Shown: positions 1-6,036, counted from the stretch's first letter. The stretch is DNA of 6,584 nucleotides from an uncultured Bacilli bacterium (GCA_947589725.1 CANQCQ010000052.1:1-6584), one strand, 5' to 3'. Translations and numbers: made by a program. Notes: generated by a model from the sequence alone, not told the origin.

Positions 1-451
1 TACTAACTTTTAATATATCATCATCACCTAATAAAATATTATATAAAGAATAATCTTCATCTGTATCAGCAACCTCTGTAAAAGCAGGAACTTCAACACT
101 TGAAGTTAAATAATAAAACTTATTATCTTTCCCTTTTATAATAGATAAATCTAAAATAGCTGCTACTTTTTGTTTAAAATCAGGTTTTCTACAATTCATA
201 TCATTATAATAAACTTTTCCTAAACTAGTCTCATATAAAAATCCACTTTCAGTAATTAAATAATTACCTATATAAAATTTAACTTCTTCTTTAATATCAT
301 CTTTATTAAGTAAAGCCTTACATATAAATTTACTATTAGAAATAGTAAATCCACTATGCCTAATAGCTCTAGTTGTAGATGCATATTTATAACTGCAACC
401 ACAAAGTATAAATACAAAAATAAAAAGTATAACATATTTTAATTTTTTCAT
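1..451 (-). CDS. Lipoprotein of unknown function, C-terminus beyond the window
   Basis: I do not recognise the family. The reading frame is open from the ATG at 451 to the window edge (150 codons, no stop), so the C-terminus is missing. The start is supported by an AGGTGG ribosome binding site a few bases upstream. Residues 1-19 form a lipoprotein signal peptide: positively charged MKKLK, a hydrophobic core, then a lipobox L16-C17-G18-C19, with C19 the predicted lipidated residue (Cys at -2 is less usual). The mature part is hydrophilic with many Tyr, Lys and Asp residues and no motif I can name. It should be anchored to the outer face of the membrane. It lies 44 bases downstream of the five-TM protein gene with no terminator between, so the two are probably co-transcribed and may act together (inference). 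Confidence 0.85.
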   Translation of the reverse strand, partial: MKKLKYVILFIFVFILCGCSYKYASTTRAIRHSGFTISNSKFICKALLNKDDIKEEVKFYIGNYLITESGFLYETSLGKVYYNDMNCRKPDFKQKVAAILDLSIIKGKDNKFYYLTSSVEVPAFTEVADTDEDYSLYNILLGDDDILKVS

Positions 452-495
452 AAGATTATCCACCTATCTTCTAAATAAAATATATCATACTTAAC

Positions 496-1347
496 TTAAA
501 TTTTAAAGAAATTCTTCAAGGTATTATATATTTCTAATACTTCTAAATTATCATCTTTCATATAATTACTTAAAGCACTTTCAACACTACCAGCAGAACT
601 TTTCTTACCAATAGCCTTCTTCAAGTCTTGAGTCACCATCTCTATACTCTCAATATCTGTAATAAAATGATTAGTAGGTATTTGCATAATACCTAGTTTT
701 CTTTCTTTACCATTTATTTTAAACAATATATTATCTATTGTTCTAATCAATGAATTTCTTTTACTATTGTGAAATATCATAATTGAATAAATTGCTAATT
801 CCAATTTCATATCAGTTACTTTAATGTCTTTTAAATATTTTCTTCTAAGTCTAGTAAACATCGTAAGTATATTACCTTCATCAAGTAATTTACTAGTTCG
901 ATAAGTTTGATTAAATATTTTTTCTTTTTTAAAAAATTTATATAAGAATATAAATATTAATCCCCAAATAACTATTCTTAATTCATCTGGTGTTAAAAAT
1001 ATACTATCGACTTTATTAATAAAACTATTATTCACAACAAGACCAATAAAAATTAATAAAAAATAATAACCTGTATTACAATCTCTCTTATTGAAGAAAT
1101 CTTCTTCTAGAAAATATGTAGTATAAATAAAATCAAAAATAAACTGAAATATAAAAACAATAAATATATTTTTATTTATACTTTTAAGATTTAAATAATT
1201 AATAATTGTTGCATAAAAAAGTAAAAGAGTTATTGAAAAAATAGTATTATAAAGTCTATTAATCTTATATCTTTTTCTTAAAATATAAATTATTAAAAAT
1301 GATAATAATCCAAAAGAACAATGAGTTAAAAGTGTTGCGATAGTCAT
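496..1347 (-). CDS. Five-TM membrane protein with C-terminal LGIMQI-motif domain, function unknown
   Basis: 283 aa. ATG at 1347 preceded by AGAGGTGA at good spacing. About five hydrophobic segments are visible near residues 4-23, 34-51, 60-79, 94-109 and 122-139, followed by a soluble region of about 140 residues. That region holds a block with E183 (LELAIYSIM), HNSKR at 193-197 and LGIMQI at 218-223. The G-[IL]-M-Q motif after an upstream Glu recalls the lysozyme-like/transglycosylase fold, but here the Glu is about 36 residues away and family membership is my guess only. The basic stretches after segment 1 (RKRYK) and after segment 5 (KFFKKEK, RLRRK) suggest by the positive-inside rule that the C-terminal domain is cytoplasmic, which argues against a wall-cleaving role. 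It has its own promoter at 1370-1397 and is followed 44 bases later by a lipoprotein gene. Confidence 0.85.
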   Translation of the reverse strand: MTIATLLTHCSFGLLSFLIIYILRKRYKINRLYNTIFSITLLLFYATIINYLNLKSINKNIFIVFIFQFIFDFIYTTYFLEEDFFNKRDCNTGYYFLLIFIGLVVNNSFINKVDSIFLTPDELRIVIWGLIFIFLYKFFKKEKIFNQTYRTSKLLDEGNILTMFTRLRRKYLKDIKVTDMKLELAIYSIMIFHNSKRNSLIRTIDNILFKINGKERKLGIMQIPTNHFITDIESIEMVTQDLKKAIGKKSSAGSVESALSNYMKDDNLEVLEIYNTLKNFFKI

Positions 1348-1369
1348 ATTTCACCTCTAAATGTCTTAT

Positions 1370-1397
1370 ATTATAGTCATTTTTCATAATATTACAA
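1370..1397 (-). promoter_or_regulatory. Sigma-A-type promoter for the five-TM protein gene
   Basis: On the minus strand TTGTAA (1392-1397) and a perfect TATAAT (1370-1375) are separated by 16 bases. Transcription would start near 1363, giving a leader of about 15 bases before the ATG at 1347, enough for the ribosome binding site. It lies in the 54-base gap after the 102-aa gene, so the five-TM protein and lipoprotein can be transcribed independently of that gene. Confidence 0.6.
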
Positions 1398-1401
1398 GTA
1401 T

Positions 1402-1710
1402 TTAAAAGTAATCTTTTCTTCCTAATTCTCTAAGTTTAGATTTAACCATAAACTCCACTTCCATATCCGCATTAATTTTATGTAATACAATTAATAAATC
1501 TTGTAACTTAACTCTATCAGTCATTTTATCTTTAATATAGTCAGCTTCATTTTTATAATTAAAATTAGTAATAGGATTTATCTTTACAAAATTTTCTATA
1601 TAATTTTTTATATCATAAGCCACATACTCCTTTAATGGATATTCATCAATCATCAACATTCCATAATATCCACCAACTAAATATCTATATTGATCCACTA
1701 AATCATTCAT
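1402..1710 (-). CDS. Small soluble protein of unknown function (102 aa)
   Basis: I do not recognise this protein. I place the start at the ATG at 1710, because AGGTGA lies five bases upstream; a longer frame from a GTG at 1719 would begin inside that ribosome binding site. The protein has no signal peptide, membrane segment or cysteine. It is rich in charged residues and Tyr, looks mainly helical, and contains an aromatic segment YRYLVGGYYGMLM near residues 8-20. It ends 54 bases before the five-TM protein gene on the same strand. Co-orientation suggests a functional link, but the second gene has its own promoter, so a single operon is not certain. Its upstream region is shared with the divergent surface protein gene. 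Confidence 0.8.
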   Translation of the reverse strand: MNDLVDQYRYLVGGYYGMLMIDEYPLKEYVAYDIKNYIENFVKINPITNFNYKNEADYIKDKMTDRVKLQDLLIVLHKINADMEVEFMVKSKLRELGRKDYF

Positions 1711-1715
1711 AACAA

Positions 1716-1721
1716 TCACCT
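1716..1721 (-). promoter_or_regulatory. Ribosome binding site AGGTGA fixing the start of the 102-aa gene
   Basis: AGGTGA on the minus strand is followed by five bases (TTGTT) and the ATG at 1710. The alternative GTG start at 1719 overlaps this site and would lack one of its own, so the shorter product is preferred. Confidence 0.7.
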
Positions 1722-1773
1722 ACATTCTAATCTCAAATATATTATTTTCAAATTAATAAAAATTATTATTTTA

Positions 1774-1803
1774 ATTATCTCATACTAAGTTTCTTATATT
1801 CAA
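1774..1803 (-). promoter_or_regulatory. Possible promoter for the 102-aa gene
   Basis: On the minus strand TTGAAT (1798-1803) and GATAAT (1774-1779) are 18 bases apart, each close to consensus. A second candidate, TTGAAA at 1746-1751 with TAGAAT at 1724-1729, would start transcription inside the ribosome binding site and is less likely. The surrounding DNA is extremely AT-rich, so chance matches are frequent. Confidence 0.35.
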
Positions 1804-1808
1804 TATTT

Positions 1809-1836
1809 TTGTTATTAAAAAGAACTATGTTATAAT
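1809..1836 (+). promoter_or_regulatory. Extended -10 promoter of the TQXA surface protein gene
   Basis: TTGTTA (1809-1814) and a perfect TATAAT (1831-1836) are 16 bases apart, and TGT directly precedes the -10, making TGTTATAAT, an extended -10. The predicted start near 1843 leaves a 20-base leader with AAGGTG at 1850-1855, seven bases before the ATG. Its -35 lies about five bases from the -35 of a possible divergent promoter. Confidence 0.7.
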
Positions 1837-1862
1837 GTAGAAGAAAGATAAGGTGTATTTGT

Positions 1863-3377
1863 ATGAAGCAAAAGTATGTATTAATTTCAACTTTACTTAT
1901 TGTATTAGTAGGAACTTTAATTGGTTTATCACTATTCAATAATAGTTTTGCGATTGATACTATAAATTCCAATCTTCCTACAAAAGAATTTACTTCAAAC
2001 TTAACTAATTATAATAGTTATAATTTAATAGCTAATTCTTTAAAAGGAAAAACAGAATATGATGATTTTGTAGACAATTTTAATACAGCAATAAATTTTA
2101 CTACTCAAGAAGGTACTCCTCTATATAGCTTAATGAAAAATTTTGACTTTCCAACAGTTAATGAAACTTTTGAATTAATAGAACAAAATCCTAAAAATAT
2201 TACTGATAAAGGTCTAATATATATAATGAGTCATGGATATAACTTAATTAATATAACTAATAATATATTTACTAAAAATACTCATGGTTCTGTTGTTGAT
2301 AATAACATTAAACAATATATTACTCAAATTGCTATATGGTTATATATATTTGAAAATAAGGATAATTTCCCAGATTATTGTTTACAAACTAATATTGATT
2401 CTAGTATAACTTCTTGTGATTTCTATAATAAAACAAGTAATAAAGTAATGACAGAATCGAGTGTTAGAGGAATAATTACACAAGCATCTAATAATAAAGA
2501 TTTTGAATATTTAGGTTATATAATTGAACTCGTAAATGATGCAGAAGCATATGTTGAAGAAGACTCTAGTTTAAATGAAATTTCAACTTCATCATTAAGT
2601 TATACTTTTTATGATAATTACATAATTTCAAGCCTAATAAATCCTAAACCAAAAACTAATAAAGATAATTTTATTTCTTATTCCATAGAAATTGAAGATC
2701 TAGAAAATTATGGAATATATATAGTAAATAAAGATAATCAAAAGATAGATAATTTAAATGGATTAAATCAAGAATTTAAAATATATATTCCTCTAAAACA
2801 AGATTTAAGTACAATGGATTTAACAAAAGTAAAAATTACTATCAAAGGAACTTTTATAGAAAATAAAGGTTATGAATATCGAATAACAAAATCAAGTGCT
2901 GGAGATATTATAGATAAGAAAAAACAAAAATTTGCTAATGAAATGCTTGCCTATATACCATTAACAGAAATTAATATTGATTTCAATTTAAAAAATTTTA
3001 CTAAAATAAGTAAAGTTGATATAACAAGTAAGAAAGAACTTCCTGGAGCTAAACTAGTTATAAATAATAAAGATACAAATTCTAAAGTTAGTGAATGGAC
3101 TTCTTCAGATAAGCCTCACTATTTATTCTTAGAAAATGGAAATTATGAATTATGTGAAACAATTCCTCCGGATAAATATGAACTACAAACTGAGTGTATT
3201 GATTTTAAAGTTGAAAAAGAAAAAATTACTACTCAAGTAATGGAAAACAAATTAATGGATATTCCAGATACAAATGCGTCACAAAACATAATAGCTATTC
3301 TAATAGGTAGTATATTATTTGCTAGTGGTTGTGGAATTATCTTCTATAGTTTTAAAGTAAAAAAAATATCAGATTAA
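1863..3377 (+). CDS. Wall-anchored TQXA-type surface protein with Cna_B/SpaA-like domain
   Basis: 504 aa, start supported by AAGGTG seven bases upstream. Seen in order: a signal peptide at residues 1-30 (cleavage likely after NNSFA); an N-terminal domain with TQIAIW at 154-159, the hallmark of TQXA thioester-adhesin domains; a middle region; a Cna_B/SpaA-like domain at about 382-463 (KVD at 384-386, LPGAKL, YELCET at 428-433); then IPDTN at 467-471, a hydrophobic span at about 475-495 and a basic tail, which together form a sortase sorting signal. K384, E432 and N462 are plausible residues of an internal Lys-Asn isopeptide bond. The family normally has a Cys before TQXA in a Y-C-L context that bonds to the TQ Gln; here the best match is Y88-S89-L90, and no Cys occurs before C173. 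Probable role: surface attachment or stalk. Likely anchored by the nearby sortase (inference). Confidence 0.87.
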   Translation: MKQKYVLISTLLIVLVGTLIGLSLFNNSFAIDTINSNLPTKEFTSNLTNYNSYNLIANSLKGKTEYDDFVDNFNTAINFTTQEGTPLYSLMKNFDFPTVNETFELIEQNPKNITDKGLIYIMSHGYNLINITNNIFTKNTHGSVVDNNIKQYITQIAIWLYIFENKDNFPDYCLQTNIDSSITSCDFYNKTSNKVMTESSVRGIITQASNNKDFEYLGYIIELVNDAEAYVEEDSSLNEISTSSLSYTFYDNYIISSLINPKPKTNKDNFISYSIEIEDLENYGIYIVNKDNQKIDNLNGLNQEFKIYIPLKQDLSTMDLTKVKITIKGTFIENKGYEYRITKSSAGDIIDKKKQKFANEMLAYIPLTEINIDFNLKNFTKISKVDITSKKELPGAKLVINNKDTNSKVSEWTSSDKPHYLFLENGNYELCETIPPDKYELQTECIDFKVEKEKITTQVMENKLMDIPDTNASQNIIAILIGSILFASGCGIIFYSFKVKKISD

Positions 3378-3391
3378 ACTGATATTTTTTT
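3360..3391. terminator. Bidirectional rho-independent terminator shared by two convergent genes
   Basis: A perfect 13-bp inverted repeat (3360-3372 with 3379-3391) encloses a six-base loop, ATTAAA. The arms are AAAAAAATATCAG and its complement, so a U-tract follows a short stem whichever strand is transcribed. The surface protein stop codon lies in the loop (3375-3377) and the stop of the opposite gene is at 3390-3392, so both genes end within the element. Confidence 0.8.
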
Positions 3392-4058
3392 AGTTAAATT
3401 TTTTGTTATAAGTATATAAAAGGCCACAACTACCAGCAATTATTAGTAAAATTACTGCAAATAAATTTATATCTGAGGTATCTGGGTTTGCTTGATTTTG
3501 ATTCAATACGTTTTTAGCTATTTCAGGTGACCAAACAGTAGAATCTCCATCTACATCTTGTAGAGTAATCTCTTTTGGATCAATTTCAATTACAACAAAT
3601 TGATCATCAGTATCATCTTCATCCCAATCAAATGAATAACTATATCTTAATGGATTTCCTTTTAATAAAGCATTTTTTAAATTTGTAGGTGTTATTCCCA
3701 CAAAATCAGAATATTCATCTTTCTTAATTTGAGTTGTATTATTAGTAGGATCAGTAACTTTAAAACTTGAATCACCATCTTCAGGTTCATGTACTTTAAA
3801 ACCAATCCATGCTGCAGGTCCAGGACGATCTCCATCAGCTGCATCCTTATCTGCTTCTAACATTTCAAATGTAGCTGCAGAATATTTAATTGTCGTAGTA
3901 TCTCCTATAGTTTGAATTGAACCTTTCCCTTTAGTAAGAGAATCCCCAGTAGCCTGAGTAATATCTGTAACAGTTCCATATTTTGATGCAGCATATACAA
4001 CAGGCATAGTTATTAATGTTGCAATTAAAACAATCGCAACAAATAATGTTTTTTTCAT
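3390..4058 (-). CDS. Small acidic secreted protein with NPDTS sorting signal
   Basis: 222 aa from the ATG at 4058, chosen because AAGAGGAG lies seven bases upstream and because it puts a classical signal peptide at the N-terminus; an in-frame upstream ATG at 4106 would add 16 polar residues before it. Residues 1-24 are the signal peptide (cleavage near VYA-AS). The mature protein is acidic. D144, D146, D148, T150 and D152 in DWDEDDTDDQ form an EF-hand-like spacing, and DVDGD at 168-172 is a second Asp-rich loop, so calcium binding is plausible. The C-terminus has NPDTS at 191-195, a hydrophobic span at about 198-216 and a basic tail (NKK), a sorting signal resembling the NPxT[NS] motif of class B sortases. 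It is divergent from the sortase gene, 85 bases apart, and convergent with the TQXA protein gene. I do not recognise the mature domain; a surface structural or ligand-binding role is inferred. Confidence 0.85.
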   Translation of the reverse strand: MKKTLFVAIVLIATLITMPVVYAASKYGTVTDITQATGDSLTKGKGSIQTIGDTTTIKYSAATFEMLEADKDAADGDRPGPAAWIGFKVHEPEDGDSSFKVTDPTNNTTQIKKDEYSDFVGITPTNLKNALLKGNPLRYSYSFDWDEDDTDDQFVVIEIDPKEITLQDVDGDSTVWSPEIAKNVLNQNQANPDTSDINLFAVILLIIAGSCGLLYTYNKKFN

Positions 4059-4065
4059 ATTTTTA

Positions 4066-4073
4066 CTCCTCTT
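4066..4073 (-). promoter_or_regulatory. Ribosome binding site AAGAGGAG fixing the start of the NPDTS protein
   Basis: AAGAGGAG on the minus strand is followed by seven bases and the ATG at 4058. This supports the start that begins MKKTLFVAIV, the canonical signal-peptide start, over the longer in-frame version. Confidence 0.75.
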
Positions 4074-4143
4074 TTCATTAAATAGTCTAGGTAATTTATT
4101 TTTCACAAATAATAATTACTTAATAAATAGTGAGGCGATATAA

Positions 4144-5001
4144 GTGAAAAAATACCTTCAAATAGAAGAATATCTAAATACACAAACAATTAAAAGTAAT
4201 AATAAACATAAATTCTTTTTAATTATTATTTTTATATTGTGTATTAGTATCATTATCTTCTCACTATATAATATATTTAATTGGCAACAAGATAATTCCA
4301 AGATAAAAGAATTAAATCAACAAATAAAAAAAGAAACTACTATTAAAAAGAAAAATGAAATAGGTCAAATAATAAATTCAAGTATTAGTAATAGTAATGA
4401 CTATTTTTCATATATTAGTATACCTTTTTATGAAGTTGACTTTACTTACTTGTTAGAAAAAAATGCAGATACTGTAGCTTTTATACATATGGAAAATACA
4501 AATATTAATTATCCTGTTGTACAAGCAAATGACAATTATTATTATTTAAATCATGCTTATGATAAAAGTGAAAATAGTGCTGGTTGGGTTTTTATGGATT
4601 ATCGAAATAATATTGATTATTTAAGTGATAACACAGTAATATATGGACATGGTAGACTTGATAATACAGTTTTTGGTTCATTAAAAAATGTCCTAGAGCC
4701 AAAGTGGCAAGAAGACAATTATAATTATATTATTTGGTTATCCACTAAGAAAGAAAATTTAGTTTTTCAAATTTTTTCCATTTATACTATAAAAAGTGAA
4801 AGTTACTATATTACAACTGACTTTGCATCAGCAGTAAGCAAACAATCATGGATAAACAATATGAGAAGTAGAAATACTACACCTATCAAAACTGAAGTTA
4901 GTATAAATGATAAAATACTTACTCTATCTACTTGTCTAAATAACCAAGGAGAAAGAATTGTAGTACATGCAAAATTAATAAAGAAATTAAAAAGAAAATA
5001 A
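4144..5001 (+). CDS. srtB: Class B-type sortase transpeptidase
   Basis: 285 aa with a GTG start, GAGG at 4132-4135 being eight bases upstream. Sortases cleave a C-terminal sorting motif between Thr and the next residue and join the protein to the cell wall precursor. Visible: a cytoplasmic N-terminus, one membrane anchor at about 24-44, a Lys/Glu/Gln-rich linker at about 49-75, then the catalytic domain from about 100. Key residues are H169 (IYGHG), C264 (TLSTC) and R271, the sortase triad. NYPVVQANDNYYYL (121-134) and GWVFMDYRNN (147-156) match class B sortases, as does the length. Class B enzymes usually recognise NPxT[NS]-like motifs, which fits the NPDTS of the divergent neighbour and less exactly the IPDTN of the TQXA protein. 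I found no convincing promoter in the 85-base divergent spacer. The family and triad are clear; the class assignment and substrates are inferred. Confidence 0.93.
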   Translation: MKKYLQIEEYLNTQTIKSNNKHKFFLIIIFILCISIIIFSLYNIFNWQQDNSKIKELNQQIKKETTIKKKNEIGQIINSSISNSNDYFSYISIPFYEVDFTYLLEKNADTVAFIHMENTNINYPVVQANDNYYYLNHAYDKSENSAGWVFMDYRNNIDYLSDNTVIYGHGRLDNTVFGSLKNVLEPKWQEDNYNYIIWLSTKKENLVFQIFSIYTIKSESYYITTDFASAVSKQSWINNMRSRNTTPIKTEVSINDKILTLSTCLNNQGERIVVHAKLIKKLKRK

Positions 5002-5011
5002 ATTATGCTGT

Positions 5012-5045
5012 AAAAAAATGACACTCATTCGCTAGAATAAGTGTC
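5012..5045 (-). terminator. Rho-independent terminator for the methyltransferase transcript
   Basis: GACACT-C-ATTC (5020-5030) pairs with GAAT-A-AGTGTC (5035-5045) around a four-base loop, with one mismatch in the 11-position stem. Seven A bases at 5012-5018 become a U-tract on the minus strand. On the plus strand no T-run follows, so it should act only on leftward transcription. Confidence 0.7.
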
Positions 5046-5059
5046 TAAACATATACTTT

Positions 5060-5100
5060 GGGTAGACATTCAACTTAACGAGACTGAATGTTCCCTTTTT
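5060..5100 (+). terminator. Rho-independent terminator for the sortase transcript
   Basis: ACATTCA (5066-5072) pairs with TGAATGT (5085-5091) over a 12-base loop, and GGG (5060-5062) can pair with CCC (5093-5095). The stem is followed by TTTTTATTTT, a typical U-rich tail. It lies about 60 bases past the sortase stop codon, beyond the leftward terminator, so the two convergent transcripts would overlap at their 3' ends. Confidence 0.65.
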
Positions 5101-5227
5101 ATTTTATGCAAGTTTCCTTGACAAATACATATTATCACAATACGGATTTTTTTGCAAATTTCATATCATAGTTCGAACAGATTTGTCACTGGTGCCCTAA
5201 AGGAAGAAGTACAACAACTTTTAAGTA

Positions 5228-5920
5228 TTAAAATAAGGCTTTATATATTAAAAATTGTAAATTTTTAGAAATGGATGAGCCACACTTATTAACATCATAA
5301 TTTTCATATACTTTTTTTACAACAAGACCAACATTTTCACAACATTTTTTTACCTCATTAATTGTAAAAATTCGAAAAGTATGACTATCAATATATTTTT
5401 TACCTTCAATTTCAAATACAATTTTACTATCTTCTATTTTGGATTTTTTATCATAATGCCATTCCATAATTCTAGTCATATTATCATAAGAATCTGTTTT
5501 ACTACCAGAATTTTGGGGATTATGCAAATCAATTATTATTTTTCCTTTATCATTTAAGATATTTTTTAAATTCATAAAAGCCTTTTCTAACTCTTGGGTA
5601 TCTTTTAAATGATTTAATACAGCAAACATGGAAATAATAATATCATACTTTTGATTAATATTTATATCTAATATATTTTGTAAATAAAGGTTAGAGTGAA
5701 CTCTAGTTTTAGCAATATCTAACATTTCTTTATTAAGATCTAATCCATCAACTTTGAAACCATTTTGTTGTAGTAAAGAAGCATGCAAGCCAGTTCCACA
5801 ACCTATATCGATAATTTTATCATCTTGATTAATAAATTTTTTTAAAAATTCTGTTTCTTTAACATAATTTTTATTTTTATAAAACATATCATAATATTTT
5901 GCAAATTCTTTGTATTCCAT
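5228..5920 (-). CDS. Class I SAM-dependent methyltransferase, substrate unknown
   Basis: 230 aa; ATG at 5920 preceded by AGGAGA at five bases. The protein transfers a methyl group from S-adenosylmethionine to an unknown acceptor. The Rossmann-fold SAM site is clear: motif I IIDIGCGTGLHA at 36-47, then motif II VDGLDLN at 57-63 with D61 the likely ribose-binding acidic residue; FAVLNHL at 99-105 sits where motif IV region residues are expected, and IIIDLHNP at 128-135 is a later strand. No membrane segment or signal peptide, so it is cytosolic. Length fits small-molecule or sugar methyltransferases rather than rRNA- or DNA-specific enzymes, and there is no target-recognition domain. Neighbours (a surface island and tRNA/scpB) do not reveal the substrate. 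It is a single-gene unit between a candidate promoter at 5974-6002 and the terminator at 5012-5045. Confidence 0.9.
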   Translation of the reverse strand: MEYKEFAKYYDMFYKNKNYVKETEFLKKFINQDDKIIDIGCGTGLHASLLQQNGFKVDGLDLNKEMLDIAKTRVHSNLYLQNILDININQKYDIIISMFAVLNHLKDTQELEKAFMNLKNILNDKGKIIIDLHNPQNSGSKTDSYDNMTRIMEWHYDKKSKIEDSKIVFEIEGKKYIDSHTFRIFTINEVKKCCENVGLVVKKVYENYDVNKCGSSISKNLQFLIYKALF

Positions 5921-5973
5921 TTTATTCTCCTATAGGCATATTGCTTCTAAAAATATGCAAGTAAGTTTTCTAA

Positions 5974-6002
5974 ATTGTAACATAAATTAAAACATTTTAA
6001 AA
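5974..6002 (-). promoter_or_regulatory. Candidate promoter of the methyltransferase gene
   Basis: TGTTACAAT (5974-5982, minus strand) is an extended -10. The -35 at 17 bases spacing, TTTTAA, is weak and overlaps the tail of the tRNA terminator hairpin. The leader contains a six-base inverted repeat, GCATAT at 5936-5941 with ATATGC at 5953-5958, five bases upstream of the ribosome binding site; its significance is unclear. Confidence 0.5.
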
Positions 6003-6026
6003 CTCGAACTATAAAAGTCCGAGTTT
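5995..6026 (-). terminator. Possible terminator downstream of tRNA-Leu
   Basis: AAACTCG (6000-6006) pairs with CGAGTTT (6020-6026), and ACT with AGT inside after one mismatch, leaving a five-base loop. On the minus strand the stem is followed by a short TTTT and then A-rich sequence, so it is a weak or imperfect intrinsic terminator. It starts 11 bases past the encoded CCA of the tRNA. Confidence 0.45.
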
Positions 6027-6036
6027 GGTATCAATC

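Larger units (their letters stand above)
5002..5227. other. Non-coding spacer between convergent genes, structured
   Basis: This 226-base spacer separates the sortase gene from the methyltransferase gene. I see no gene with a start and ribosome binding site. It holds two hairpins near its left end and an unexplained right part with GTTCGAAC (5171-5178) and GGTGCCC (5191-5197). By my count 23 of 60 bases in 5161-5220 are G or C, against 10 of 80 in the spacer at 1721-1800. The composition suggests a structured RNA or a remnant of foreign DNA. On the minus strand TTGCAA followed 17 bases later by TAATAT could be a promoter for a short RNA of roughly 110 bases ending at 5012 (weak). Confidence 0.5.

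Noticed and set aside
1775..1972. 65-codon minus-strand open frame
   Set aside because: It runs antisense through the promoter, ribosome binding site and signal peptide of the surface protein gene; no ribosome binding site and its composition looks like AT-rich chance sequence.
4059..4106. In-frame N-terminal extension of the NPDTS protein by 16 residues
   Set aside because: The extension is polar and would bury the signal peptide, while the ATG at 4058 has a near-perfect ribosome binding site.
4806..5024. 72-codon hydrophobic minus-strand open frame
   Set aside because: It is antisense to the catalytic C-terminal part of the sortase, whose frame and active-site residues are clear. The hydrophobicity follows from reading AT-rich codons backwards.
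5185..5200. Possible tRNA 3'-end duplicate or attachment site, sharing CTGGTGC with the tRNA-Leu end
   Set aside because: Only seven bases match, the flanks differ, and the GTTCGAAC palindrome lies on the wrong side for a T-arm. This is within chance expectation.
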